Assembly (NCBI GenBank): GCA_029255685.2
Contig: CM055315.2
Coordinates: 74,181,681 to 74,245,680 of the forward strand
Reading direction: 5' to 3'
Source of the DNA: Silene conica
Taxonomy: Eukaryota; Streptophyta; Magnoliopsida; Caryophyllales; Caryophyllaceae
Length of the DNA stretch: 64,000 nucleotides
Below, one piece after another: positions 20,001 to 28,832 of the stretch. The number at the start of each line of letters is the position of its first letter. Within the stretch, counting starts at the first letter, position 1. The position numbers and the translations under genes were made by a program. The notes below the pieces were generated by a model. That model was not told the origin of the DNA, did not search any database, and saw nothing but the letters and a program-made list of their open reading frames with translations.

Positions 20001-22311
20001 AAAAACGTTTGCAGGGGTAGAGGGGAAAGTATTTGAGCAAGGCAGGAAAGGAGGTCCTTATTAAGTCGGTGGTGCAAGCCATTCCTAATTACGCTATGAG
20101 TGTCTTTAAGCTTCCGTTATCGTTTTGTGAGGAGATTAGGGGGATGATTACTCGGTTTTGGTGGGGTTCTACTAATGGGAGAAAGAAAATCCCATGGATC
20201 TCATGGGAAACAATGTGTAAACCGAAGGAGAAGGGAGGGCTTGGATTCCGAGATATAAGAGCTTTCAACAACGCGCTTCCGGGGAAACCAGGCTGGCGGT
20301 TAATGACGGAGGAGTCGTGTTTTATGACGCGGGTGCTAAGGGGGAAATACTTTGCTGATAGGAGCTTTTTGGATGCGGAATTAAGTTCGAACCCAAGTTA
20401 CACGTGGAGGAGTATATGGGAGGCTAGAGACGTTATCATGTTGGGATCGAGGAAACGGATTGGGGATGGTTGGAGCACGAATGTGTGGATGGATCGTTGG
20501 ATCCCGAAGACCCAATATCGTCGTATTTTATCTCCTCGAAACGGCCATGATGAGTCTCTGAAGGTTGCCCATTTATTGACTCATGATCAGAAGACTTGGG
20601 ATATGACACGGCTGGAAGAGTTTTTTTTTCCTTTCGAGCGCGATCGTATTAAAGCTATTCGGCTAGGCGATACCTTGCAACCGGATGATTGGTGTTGGGA
20701 CCACACGAAGGATGGTCAATACTCGGTGAAGATTGCGTACCATCTGATTTTTAATGGGCAGGGAAATATGGTGGAATCATCGGATATGGCGGGTAGCAAG
20801 CGTATTTGGAGCGGTATATGGCAAACGCCTGTGTTACCGAGAATGAAGCTCTTTATGTGGCAATTGTGTCAGGATGCTTTGCCCACTCGATCAAACATTG
20901 CAAGGCGGCTACACATTGACAGTGCGGAGTGTCCCTTCTGTTCTTTCACGGAGGAAACAGGGCTGCACATGGTGCAAGGGTGTGGGTGGACTCGGGGTGT
21001 CTGGGAGGGGGTGGGGCTGGATGATTTGGTGTTCACGGGGGAAGGAAGGGTGAGGTACTGGATGGAGGGGGTCCTTGTGAGTGGGGTTATGAGGGAGAGG
21101 ATGATGTTTGTGGCTACGTGTTGGGCCATATGGGAGCGAAGAAACGATGCTATCTTTGAAGGGGGCACAAGGTGGAGTGAAGAGGTGATTATGAGGGTGG
21201 AGGATTTAATGGAGGAGATGATGGGCACGATGGAAAAGAAGTCTGGGGAGGGGGAAGGAGTCAGTATTGCGGGAAAGGGAAGAAGGCGATGGGGAGTGTG
21301 ACACAAGGGCGTGACAGGGGGCAGTAGAGGGAGAGCTGGGTTCCACCGCGGGAGGGGGTCGTAAAGATTAATACGGATGCGGGGTGCTTGGAGGGGTTAG
21401 GGACTGGGCTGGGGGTCGTGGGTAGGAGCGTGGGAGGGCAGGTGTTGTGGGCAATGGTTGAACAAAGGGAGGTGGTCAGAGACGCGAAAATGGTGGAGGC
21501 CGAAGCTATCCTTGCAGGAATGAAAGAAGCTATGCGCAGGAAGGTTACAAACATTATGGTGGAAAGTGACTGTCAAGGTATTATCCAAGAGCTGAAGATG
21601 AGGAAGAAAGGACATAATGAACTGTTCCATGTTTACGAGGATATTTTCTTTTTATGTATCGCTTTTAATGCTGTTGTTTTTTTCTTTTACTAGTCGTGAT
21701 GCGAACCGGGTTGCCCATGCTTTGGCTCATTTGACTCCGTGGAGTATTGGGCAACGGATGTGGGATGCACAGGCCCCTCAAGTTGTGATGGACTATGTTC
21801 TCAGTGATCTTTCTAATATGAGTTAAGTACCCTCTTGGGGGTTTTCCTTGCAAAAAAAGAAAGAATAGAATACAATCTTTTAACATGTAACGAACATGAC
21901 ATTGTTAATTTTTATCATAGAAATATGTTTTTACTTGTCAAAAATGAATTTAAATATAAATTTTGATATTGTATGTGGAAAACAACTTTTGATATGGTCT
22001 TCAATTGACAAATTATTATATTGTTTATGATTTATATACAATTAATTGTTATTTTGTTTTGTTTGTTTGAAATGAAGGGTAATTCTCGAGTGCAAATAAA
22101 GGACGTTAAGTTTATAAACGTACACGGGACATCGAAGATAAACAGTGCGGTAGTTTTACAATGTAGCAAAAGCAATCCATGCAAGGGGATCGAGTTGAAA
22201 GACATTAATATTGGTTACTACAAATACGAAGCTAGTACCATATCAAATTGCTCTAATGTTCATGGCCAATCTTCCGGTATACAAATACCTAAACCTTGTA
22301 TCTCATTATAG
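1868..22311 (+). CDS. Polygalacturonase, GH28 (exo-polygalacturonase type), four exons
   Basis: Exons 1868-2011, 11638-11907, 14555-15064 and 22078-22311 join in phase 0 with GT/AG borders, giving about 385 aa without stops; plant exo-polygalacturonases are usually 390-410 aa. A hydrophobic signal peptide (FVYILLLVTISFTLG) precedes the mature start CDTKVFNLKDYGA. All four GH28 signatures are present: NTDG (about 186-189), GDDC (208-211, catalytic aspartates), GHG (231-233) and RIK (265-267). The predicted role is hydrolysis of pectic homogalacturonan in the cell wall. In-frame ATGs at 1823, 1880 and 1889 are alternative starts. The gene is oddly long because introns 1-3 (9.6, 2.6 and 7.0 kb) are filled with transposons. 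Nothing seen breaks it, but efficient splicing is unproven. Exo rather than endo activity is inferred from overall resemblance. Confidence 0.85.
2012..3868. other. Intron 1, first part: AT-rich, no gene
   Basis: No coding signal. A direct repeat, TTATTTACTTATTTATTAAT, occurs at about 3338 and again at about 3498, suggesting a decayed local duplication. The short frames at 2461 and 2885 are not coding-like. Confidence 0.5.
3869..4352. mobile_element. Non-autonomous TIR element with GTGTCC-rich subtermini
   Basis: The ends are inverted: TAGGTAGGAC...GGACAC on the left and GTGTCCGTTTCGGTGCTACCTA on the right. The subterminal parts are dense in GTGTCCG/CGGACAC units, with a short tandem run of GTGTCC at about 4316-4337. 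No clear target-site duplication was found, so the superfamily is open. Confidence 0.5.
4395..4408 (+). repeat. Left 14-bp direct repeat flanking the 4409-6129 element
   Basis: AGAGAAGACTTAAG, matched by AGAGAAGAATTAAG at 6130-6143 (13 of 14). Each copy abuts an element terminus, as a target-site duplication would. Confidence 0.55.
4580..4935 (+). repeat. GGT/GGTGTCATGGCGGT minisatellite
   Basis: Irregular tandem array of GGT-rich units interspersed with TCATGGCGGTGGTG. The antisense open frame here (His/Pro/Thr-rich, 4525-4857) is a by-product of the repeat. Confidence 0.7.
5382..5639. mobile_element. Stowaway (Tc1/Mariner) MITE
   Basis: 258 bp with CTCCCTCCATTTTTATCC at the left end and GGATAAAAATGGAGGGAG at the right end, flanked by TA (5380-5381 and 5640-5641). 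It is inserted in the hAT-like element 4990-5955. Confidence 0.9.
5641..5662. repeat. (TA)n microsatellite
   Basis: About ten TA units starting at the right TA duplication of the Stowaway copy. Confidence 0.8.
6150..6401. mobile_element. Stowaway-like MITE
   Basis: The left end is CTTCCTCTCTTCCATAAATTC and the right end is GAATGGAGGAG, flanked by TA (6148-6149 and 6402-6403). The interior TGTACTCGATAAGAC and ATGAATAGTGTCCAAAA match the other Stowaway copies in this intron. It lies 7 bp beyond the direct repeat of the outer element. Confidence 0.75.
6402..7030. other. Intron 1, AT-rich, no gene
   Basis: No coding signal or recognised repeat. The antisense frame at 6334-6609 is AT-rich noise overlapping the MITE. 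Confidence 0.4.
7031..7488. mobile_element. hAT-like MITE with CGAG-rich subtermini
   Basis: The right end GGCTCGGCTCAGCTCGTTAAC followed by ACCCCTAA is typical of plant MITEs beginning TTAGGGGTGTTAACGAGC. The left end (about 7031) is a diverged inverted copy. The arms are rich in GCTCGAG. Borders are approximate and no target-site duplication was identified. Confidence 0.5.
8127..8154. repeat. Perfect hairpin, TTTCACGGGT / ACCCGTGAAA
   Basis: An 11-bp stem with a 6-nt loop, immediately followed by a third ATTCACGGG. It looks like a Helitron-type terminal hairpin, but no CTRR end follows, so no element is called. Confidence 0.4.
8222..8640. other. Decayed open-frame-like stretch of unknown origin
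   Basis: The minus strand reads as a long hydrophobic frame broken by only three stops (two TGA, one TAA) over about 140 codons. A plus-strand frame over 8490-8650 is also nearly open, with stops of the TGG-to-TGA type. No family was recognised. Base composition may explain both frames. Confidence 0.25.
8750..11637. other. Intron 1, distal part: AT-rich decayed repeats
   Basis: No gene. Two diverged copies of a segment containing CAATTGAGGATG(C/T)GTTTTAT begin near 8780 and 10640. Short tandem units based on TGTCATGTCACATTAAA lie at about 9926-10010. The stretch 11230-11335 (GATGTGGCACCATGTCATG ... ACCCTTTTAATAATATTGTA) looks like the edge of a transposable element. All are too degraded to name. 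Confidence 0.45.
9926..10010 (+). repeat. Tandem TGTCATGTCACATTAAA units
   Basis: About four imperfect units of roughly 20-25 bp (CCATGTCACATTAAAAATATG, TCATGTCACAATTAAATATG and so on) in intron 1. Confidence 0.65.
11638..11907 (+). CDS. Polygalacturonase exon 2
   Basis: Opens ALLKAWGEACNW after ACAG and ends PRLPT before GTAATC; 90 codons, phase 0. Contains the GH28 N-terminal strands, ending with GGVFDGQG. Confidence 0.85.
11908..13116. other. Intron 2, first part
   Basis: No intact gene. An antisense frame at 12244-12576 has some resemblance to decayed LINE coding sequence but no diagnostic motif. Segments at about 12640 (TTCGGGTCGGGTCGTTT) and about 13035 (AACCTAACCCGACCCG) form a loose inverted pair and may bound a MITE. 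Confidence 0.35.
13117..13239 (+). repeat. Tandem TTTTACCAATTTG repeat, left part
   Basis: About four units of roughly 30-36 bp, each containing TTTTTACCAATTTG(T/A)CC..ACACTA. The array resumes after the Helitron at about 14305-14345 (TTGTTTTTTACCAATTTGAT), so the Helitron inserted into it. Confidence 0.7.
13240..14304 (+). mobile_element. Non-autonomous Helitron
   Basis: Begins TCTATATAATT directly after A (13239). Ends with the hairpin ACCCGTGCA-ATTTT-GCACGGGT, then TTAACACTAG followed by T (14305). The 5' TC, the 3' subterminal hairpin, the CTAG end and the A|T insertion site are the defining Helitron features. It has no RepHel coding capacity. Internally, about 13330-13455 is duplicated at about 13630-13755, and a segment with ACCCGTGCATTTTTGCAATCG recurs at about 13787 and 13929. 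Confidence 0.85.
14555..15064 (+). CDS. Polygalacturonase exon 3 (catalytic core)
   Basis: Opens LLRFSFITNSRAQS after TTTTTCAG and ends CPSRTCPQ before GTATGT; 170 codons, phase 0. Carries SPNTDGIKIG, SGDDCVAL, CGPGHGISIGSLG and LRIKT. Confidence 0.9.
15065..16103. other. Intron 3, part before the LINE
   Basis: No gene. Contains a repeated GGATTTCCCGATTTCA motif (about 15488 and 15577) and pyrimidine-rich sequence of unknown origin. Confidence 0.4.
16104..16119 (+). repeat. LINE target-site duplication, left copy
   Basis: AAGAATAGGATACAAT, repeated as AAGAATAGAATACAAT at 21861-21876 (15 of 16). Confidence 0.85.
16352..17689 (+). pseudogene. LINE ORF1: DUF4283 / zinc-knuckle RNA-binding protein
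   Basis: Starts METYVQPQNH (ATG at 16352; the frame is open upstream to 16232). The N-terminal part has the DUF4283-type fold signature of plant L1 ORF1 (LVGKLWTMKAVNAK ... VEGQPWHFDKHVW). A CCHC zinc knuckle, CYGCGVLGHGEKEC, lies near 16979-17020. A charged, low-complexity C-terminus follows. An in-frame TGA at 16919-16921, between the two domains, breaks it. The role is nucleic-acid chaperone and RNP packaging of the LINE RNA. Confidence 0.85.
17686..21826 (+). pseudogene. LINE ORF2: endonuclease - reverse transcriptase - RNase H
   Basis: Opens LKLLSLNCRGLGN, the start of plant L1 apurinic-type endonucleases, but the initiating ATG has become CTG (17686-17688). The endonuclease runs to about 18390 (SRIDRAMV, WSDHIPI) with a frameshift near 18090. 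Further shifts fall near 18440 and 18960. Reverse transcriptase: PLKAPGPDGMNALFFQ, FRPISLCNVLYKI, RGLRQGDPLSPYLF, and the catalytic FADD at about 19728. A TAG at 20018-20020 replaces a probable Trp. Then comes a zf-RVT region (CPFCSFTEETGLHMVQGC). After a stop near 21328, an RNase H domain (KINTDAGC ... ESDC ... SRDANRVAHALAH) carries a last frameshift near 21670. Confidence 0.9.
22078..22311 (+). CDS. Polygalacturonase exon 4
   Basis: Opens GNSRVQIKDVKFINVHGTS after TGAAG and ends IPKPCISL with a TAG stop. Includes the C-terminal cysteines (CSKSNPC, SNC, PKPC) typical of plant polygalacturonases. Confidence 0.87.
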   Translation, partial: GNSRVQIKDVKFINVHGTSKINSAVVLQCSKSNPCKGIELKDINIGYYKYEASTISNCSNVHGQSSGIQIPKPCISL

Positions 22312-22495
22312 GCTTATTATAGCACCATGGATTGACCTACCATTTCTACTTATTCTTCGTGTCAATTCATCATATACGTGTTATGTAGGATTTAGGAACA
22401 CCCGATTATGTAATTGTGTTATTTTTTTTCATATGATAAATTAAACACACTTATTTATACAGTGGAAGTGGATTACTTTTTTTTTTTTTATCTAA

Positions 22496-23306
22496 GGGTC
22501 TATTTCAGTTACCTGATTTGCCTGAAATAACTTTTTTGCCAAAACAATTAGGTAGCTTATTATTTTTGGAGTGTTTAGCAACTACCTGTGAAAAAAGGTG
22601 AAACAGGTACCTGAAATTAAAAAAACTATCTCATGTAGCATTTGACAAATCAGGTATCTGATTCATTTTTGTTTACCTATTCTACCCTCGGATTTTATAA
22701 CGTTAATTAACAAAATTAAACACAGTACAAAATCCTTACGTAAACTTAATTAAATTTTTTTGTGTGTATGACTTTAATAGAAAACTAATTTTATATCAAT
22801 AGTATATTTTTGAGGATATATTGTTGAAATTTTGTTTTTACCTAATCGTTATATATTAATTTGTGAAATTCTTTGGGCATGAATTATGTGTATATAAAAG
22901 CTAGTAGTTGAAGCTATTCCAATAACTTGATTTTAATGGCCAATTCATTCGAAACAGTGTACATGAAGAAATCCTGGAAGTAGCAATGTAGGTATTTTTT
23001 AGTACCATTTTAAGTGCACGATTCTATTCAGAAGTTACTACTCTATTTGTTTCGATCATTTGTCTACAATAACACAAGAATAATAGTAAAAATGTAAAAG
23101 ATACCAATAATAAACCATGTCCTTTCACGTCATTTTGTCAAATATCCGCTACCTTTTCAGCTAGTTTTCAAACAGTTTTAACAAAAATCAGCTACGTTAT
23201 CCGGTCTTAGTTTTCAGGTACCTTTTCAGCTACCTTTCCAGATTTCAGGTACCTTTCAGGTTTTAGGTAACTTTCCAGGTTTCAGCTAGTTTTGCCAAAC
23301 AGACCC
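22496..23306. mobile_element. Tourist-like (PIF/Harbinger) MITE
   Basis: The ends are GGGTCTATTTCAG and an inverted GGGTCTGTTTGGCAAAAC, each flanked by TAA (22493-22495 and 23307-23309). The 3-bp TAA duplication and the GGGTCTGTTTGG terminus are those of Tourist/PIF elements. The right arm contains repeated TTTCAG(C/G)TA(C/G) motifs. It starts about 180 bp after the polygalacturonase stop codon. Confidence 0.75.
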
Positions 23307-23552
23307 TAAGTGGTGGATTGGATACTATTATTGGAAAGTAGGTACCGTTCTAGGATAATGTCTTCCATCAGAAACTTAAGACCATTATCTAGATAACTTT
23401 CATTACGATTTTTCAAGCAAAGTAGATGTCTAAGAGAGCGATTTTCTATCCAAAAAATTACTATTCAGGTTATACGCAATTAATGAAAATGTAGCAAAAG
23501 GCTAAACCCAAAGTGCATATCGTTTTCAAATAACACAAATTCTTGTTTCATA

Positions 23553-23730
23553 CCATCACTTTTGGTCTGAAATAATAAGACGGGATTTTGTAACCATTTT
23601 ATATCCAAATGTAACCACAATAGTATGATCAATGTTACAGCTTATGATAACTTGTTTGTAAATAATGGTTACATTTGGCTGTAAAATGGTTACAAAATTT
23701 CGTCTTATTATTTCAGACCAAAAGTGATGG
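23553..23730. mobile_element. Palindromic MITE with long terminal inverted repeats
   Basis: CCATCACTTTTGGTCTGAAA at the left is the inverted match of TTTCAGACCAAAAGTGATGG at the right. The arms stay complementary for about 65 bp, enclosing about 50 bp. Flanks GTTTCATAC and GTTTGAAGC could be a diverged 9-bp duplication, which would suit a Mutator-like origin. Confidence 0.75.
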
Positions 23731-23859
23731 TTTGAAGCAAGACCCACTGTTCAAATAATGATAATGGTGCAGTTTACAGCAATTTGAAGCTGATTCATAC
23801 ACTCAAAGACAAGTAGTCATGGTAATGGATGGTTCATGATTTGTGGGTCATAGATAAGT

Positions 23860-25660
23860 ACACCCAAAACTACAGTAACAATCCCATTGCCAAACACCTT
23901 TTATTTATTGACAATGGCAATTTTCCTATGGATGGTGTAGTTTCCGACTTCCCGCTCACATCATCAGCTGCCAGAGGTCTGCATTTTTTTTAATCTTGGA
24001 TCACTTACAAATTGCGAGAGAGTTACTTTCCTTAGTTTCCGTTGGTTATACTATGATGAGCATCTTTTTTGTTTTTTCAGAATGTTTTGCACATGTGAGA
24101 CACAGTGCATTGGTACAAGGTGAGAACGATTAAGCTCTAAGACATTTGTGTTCTGTGTGCCGTAGTTAAAGAGCTCATAATCCTAATATTTACTTACAAT
24201 TCTTAATTGTCTTTTCCTCCTGCGGCAATGCTCAAGCCATTGGTAATATCTAACTGTGGGGCAATCGAAGTCTACCGTGGTTGCACGATCTTGCATATAG
24301 AAAGGCTATTTCTGATGGGGCCGATGCAATTGATTGCCCTGTTCAACTATCAAAGGTTGTTGTACCTTTCTGCAGTACCTGTGTGAATCTTATAACAAGC
24401 ACGTTTGTCCTTGAAACAGAATTTAGGAAATTTGCGTCGGTTTTTAACGAGATTCAGTCGGATACATGAATATTTTCATTTGGCCTAAAATGGTTTGATA
24501 TCCAAGCCTTGACACGTAAGTTTAGTTATGAGTTTCGGAGTTGAAACTTAATTTTTTCCCTGGCATATGAATGTTCATTGATGCGTTTTCCAGCTTTGAA
24601 TTGCATCTGCATTATCAAACCCATATGGACAACTGGGATTGTTTGGGAACCCTAAGTATATCAAATCCAGGAAGATTATATCCTTATCCGAGTTTTTGGA
24701 AATTGCTAAAAATACATCTTCGGTTTCACTAATTTTGATATAGATGGAGGTAAGTGTTTAAGGATTCAAAATTTTACTTTCTTTCCTTAGTTTCTATTCC
24801 TCCTCAAACTTAGTGATTATAGGCTTTGGTAATCGCCCTTGAGCTACAATTATAAGCTAATAGTGATAATTAAATCTAAGCCGCCATAGTTAAATAGGAA
24901 TACCAACAGACGGGTCTAGAGTCCCTAACTAGTTTTGTCGGCGATTTCATGATGTTAGTTTCGGGATTGTGAGGAAGGTTCAGATTCTGCAGCAGCTTCA
25001 TTTTTGTTCAGTAATTGACTGAAAAGCGAGTAGATGTTGGCTAATACTACAAAGAACAAAAACCAGAACTCTTGCGTGACCATCATATTTATGTTTACTA
25101 ATTATTTTGTTTGTTATAGCAGAATGCTAGATACCTCGCAGAAAACCAGGGCATGAATATTGTTAATTCGGTGTTGGTCACCTTAAGGGATTCTCGCATC
25201 ATTTAATTTCTTTGTAGCGATAAAAGGATTATGATCCAATCGACAAGCAGCTGTCCTAATGGCAATGGAAGGAAAAGGCTTTGAGCTTGTTTATGAATTT
25301 GATGAGACAATAGAATTGATCGAGAACGAGGTAATAAAAGATATAGAGTCCTTTGCTCATTCCGTTGTTCACAACAAGGACTCGCTCTTCTTCAACAACA
25401 ACAGTTTCCTTCGTAGTTGGACTCATGTTGTAGATTATTTCCACGCGTTCCTGATTCCTGTGTATATTCAAGGTTTTAGAAACGAATATAAATCGATACC
25501 ATATGACTTCTATTATGATCCAAATGTCGAAATCAATTCCTACGTCAAGTTAGTAAGTGTTGAGGGGTTAATCACAGCATTTCCTCAAACCGCCGTTGAT
25601 TACAGGACTGAGTTTTTCCCCCTTCAACTATTACTGTCTTGGGTAATCAAAGTTTGTTAG
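23860..25660 (+). pseudogene. GDPDL (SHV3-like glycerophosphodiester phosphodiesterase-like) pseudogene, copy 1
   Basis: Remnant exons in order: about 23863-23976 ([19 protein letters not shown]), 24081-24119 (ECFAHVRHSALVQ), about 24231-24480 (MLKPLVISNCGAIEV, then after a frameshift DLAYRKAISDGADAIDCPVQ), about 24660-24750 (KSRKIISLSEFLEIAKN), about 25115-25180 (NARYLAENQGMNIV) and about 25240-25615 (VVDYFHAFLIPVYIQGFRNE, VEGLITAFPQTAVDYR). They match the end of the first and most of the second GDPD domain of GPI-anchored GDPDL/SVL cell-wall proteins. The N-terminus is missing and frameshifts and stops are present, so it cannot encode a full protein. It is a partial duplicate of copy 2. Confidence 0.8.
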
Positions 25661-25784
25661 TTACTCATTGATTAATGTATTCTTTTCTTACCTATTCACA
25701 AAAGTGTCTCATTGTCTATATTTAGTAAGTTTTTTGTTTGTTTTTTTACTATACTACCCTTACCTATTTTCACTTATATATTAC

Positions 25785-26361
25785 TGTAATACCCCAAGAG
25801 TATGATATGAGTTTGTGTGGAGATTTGTCCCACATCGGTAGATTCAGAGGCTTGTGATATGTTTATAATAGCTCCCACCCACCACTTAGTAACAAGGCCT
25901 TGTGCTTTTGGGCTTAAGTGAGGACAAATAATGGGCCCAAAAGCTTACCTCCCATCTTATTGGGGGTGTGTTACGACCGTGGTGGGTCGGGTTGTTACAA
26001 ATGGTATCAGAGCGACCCTGCGACCGTGTGGTGAGCCTGTGGTCGGGAGTACCCGGGTCACACACCTAGCGGGGAAGGATTCTGGCCCTGGTTGTGGTCA
26101 AGTTTGAGGCACAACGAGGACGTTGTGTTCTTTAAGTGGGGGAGTTTGTAATACCCCAAGAGTATGATATGAGTTTGTGTGGAGATTTGTCCCACATCGG
26201 TAGATTCAGAGGCTTGTGATATGTTTATAATAGCTCCCACCCACCACTTAGTAACAAGGCCTTGTGCTTTTGGGCTTAAGTGAGGACAAATAATGGGCCC
26301 AAAGGCTTACCTCCCATCTTATTGGGGGTGTGTTACGACCGTGGTGGGTCGGGTTGTTACA
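25785..26361 (+). mobile_element. Complete TRIM (terminal-repeat retrotransposon in miniature)
   Basis: Two 215-bp LTRs (25785-25999 and 26147-26361), TGTAATACC...GTTGTTACA, differ at only one base that I can see. Only 147 bp separate them: a primer-binding site, about 120 bp of non-coding sequence and a polypurine tract. A 5-bp target-site duplication, ATTAC, flanks it (25780-25784 and 26362-26366). It has no coding capacity, so it must have moved with enzymes from other elements. Confidence 0.93.
26002..26013 (+). promoter_or_regulatory. TRIM primer-binding site (tRNA-Met type)
   Basis: TGGTATCAGAGC, two bases after the 5' LTR. It is complementary to the 3' end of initiator tRNA-Met, the usual primer of plant LTR elements. 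Confidence 0.9.
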
Positions 26362-27159
26362 ATTACCCCCACCCACTCCTAACCCAACATAATGGGACAC
26401 TCAAAATGAATATATTTATCCCTACACAACCCAAATATATTAAACAATAATATTCCTTAATATTTGTACCCTCCTCACAATGACCAGACACTTATAATAA
26501 GTAGGAGAGAGTATTATTTATTGTAACATAAACTATTAATCATAAATCGTTATTTAATAATTATGTACAAATCGACTTCAACGTTGTATTTTAATATATA
26601 ATATATAGTATATAATATATAATATATAATATATAATATATAATATATAATATATAATATATAATATATAAGTTGACGTTATAAATATAATCGTTTGCCT
26701 AGATATTATTGTTTACGATATAAATCAGAATTTGAACGTAATATTTACACAATAAAAATAAACGTAGGCAATTATTCGGAAATTAATTCAGTAAACTTTG
26801 CTCTGAGTCCTACCATAAATAACTTTAAAAAAATGAAATGTTGAATTAATGATGTAGATTTACTAAAAATTATTAAATGTAAAAATTATTAAATGTTTCA
26901 TTCGGTATTGATGTAAATAAGATTGGATGTACTTGAATGTTAATGATCTTGTTTTTTAGAACTTAATTTCAGCTCATTTTAGTTCAATTAAGTTTAGCTT
27001 TATTTAATTCAATTCATGCATCTGTTTGCAAATTAACTCTTACTTCAGTTTAGTACAATTAATTCTGTTCAGTCATATCTTCACAAATTAATTGTTACTT
27101 TAATTTAGTGTAGTTTTGTTTTGTTTTGTTCTTTTCACCCCAAATAAACATGGCCTAAC
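26362..27159. other. Intergenic, no gene; contains a TATAATA microsatellite
   Basis: At 26593-26671 there are about ten units of TATAATA. The rest is AT-rich with no coding signal. At about 26960-27130 there is a run of short TTCAATTTAATT/AGTTTAG-like motifs. Confidence 0.55.
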
Positions 27160-27821
27160 GGGGGATTTGAGTATGAGAAGTTATATAATCAGGATTTCAA
27201 AGCACTGAATGTCAGTTACATCTCGTCTCCTGATATTGGCTTTTTACGAGGTTTCAAAGAGCCATTTGCATTAACTAAGACGAGTTTGGTTTTCTGCTTT
27301 CTTGAGGAAAATGAGTATGAACCATCAACGAATAAAAGTTACGGGTTTCTCTTGAGTAATCTCACATATGTTAAAACCTTCACATCTGCAATCTTTGTGC
27401 CAAAAGTTTACGTATGGCATGTTGATAAAACCTCTTATTTATTGCCTCATACTAATCTGGTGGCAGATGCTCATAGAAATGGGCTTCAAGTTTTTGCATA
27501 TGGTTTCGCAAATGACAAAATAAACGCCCACAACTACAGTAACAATCCCATTGCCGAACTCCTTTTATTTATTGACAATGGCAACTTTTTTGTAGATGGT
27601 GTAGGTCCCGACTTCCCGCTCTCATCATCGGTTGTCAGAGGTTTGCATTTTTTTTTTATCTTGGATTATTTACAAATTGCGAGAGAGTTACTTTCCTTAG
27701 TTTCCATCCGTTGGTTATACTATGATGAGCATCTTTTTTGTTTTTTTCAGAATGCTTTGCACATGTGAGACACAGTGCATCGGTACAAGGTGAGAATGAT
27801 TAAGCTCTAAGACATGTGTGC
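27160..27821 (+). pseudogene. GDPDL pseudogene, copy 2, front part
   Basis: An open frame from about 27160 to 27640 reads SYISSPDIGFLRGF, SYGFLLSNLTYVKTF, FVPKVYVWHVDKTSYLLPH, LVADAHRNGLQVFAYGFAND and [20 protein letters not shown], matching the C-terminal half of the first GDPD domain of SHV3-like proteins. An intron (27641-27750) and a 39-bp exon (27751-27789, ECFAHVRHSASVQ) follow. The following intron is entered by the transposon block at 27822, and the gene resumes at about 49160. The 5' end is missing, so it is a pseudogene although this segment itself is open. In intact relatives the protein is GPI-anchored and affects cellulose organisation. Confidence 0.8.
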
Positions 27822-28035
27822 TGTAACACCCCCATTTACCTAGGAGCCTGAACTAGGACTTCCAGGGTAAATAAGGTTGTTACCATCCTGGTTAGACCAG
27901 GGTAGTAGATATACATAGTGAAAGAAGCACAGTACTTTAAGAATAAATAGTTAAACTGAAACTATTACATGACTTAGTCCCAAAATTCCAAAACAACTGA
28001 ATTAAAATAAATGTTCTACTACGGCAACGAGACTA
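27822..28035 (-). mobile_element. Tandem LTR array, copy 1, segment a
   Basis: Begins TGTAACACCCCCATT and matches the start of copies 2 (44316) and 3 (46672). Interrupted after GAGACTA by the CACTA element. Read on the minus strand this is the 3' end of the LTR (...GGGTGTTACA). Confidence 0.9.
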
Positions 28036-28832
28036 CACTACTACAGAAACCCTTAAGGACATCGGTTAATGGACATCAGATTTTGGAAAAATCTGATGTA
28101 ATTAATTTGCACATCAGTTGATTACAAAAATCTGTTGTCCTTATAAAATAAAGGACATCGGTTTCTATTTCAAACCGATGTCCATAAGTATTGATTTTAA
28201 TTCACATCAGACTAAATGACAACCCATGTACATTAACTGATCAAGGACATCAGTTATTTAACTAAGCCGATGTTAATTCTTATTCCCATCTTCTAAAAAC
28301 CAAACCGCTCAAAAAAATCTTAAAATTTCGTTAGCGCTTTCCCCAAAATTCATTTCCGCGTCTCTTGTAGTTGTTATCTCTTCCAACCCTAATTTATTCC
28401 ACACTCAATTATCATTCAATGGCTGTCAAAATTTCATTTCACAATCAATTATGCAGAACCCAATTCAATTATTATTAAAGTTTCGTTCATCTCTCAATTG
28501 TTGTACTATACGATGAATCCGCGTCTATCCTCAATCATCACCGTCACCAGCTACATAGGTATTTAATCAATCTCTCAATTTTCGTTCAACTATTATTCAG
28601 TTCCTATTATTGTTCATTTCGCCTCTCGTTTGATTTATCGATTCGATTGTTGTTTGATATTAGTTCATACGAGTATGTATGCAGGGTTCTCTAAACTGCC
28701 TTCAACCCTCGTTCTTTCATTTTCTTCATCGTATATATGGGTAATGATACTTGGAATTCGGAATTGATTCTATGGTTGCATTAGAGTAAAGTTGCACCTG
28801 CCTCATTTCTGCTTAATCATGGTATTGAACAG

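Larger units (their letters stand above)
16120..21860 (+). mobile_element. Full-length L1-type LINE (non-LTR retrotransposon), mutated
   Basis: 5.7 kb with a 5' UTR, two ORFs in L1 order and a short A-rich tail (CTTGCAAAAAAAG), bounded by a 16-bp target-site duplication with one mismatch. ORF1 has one internal stop; ORF2 has an altered start, one clear nonsense codon, a stop before the RNase H region and at least four frameshifts. It is a dead but structurally complete copy in sense orientation within polygalacturonase intron 3. Confidence 0.93.
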
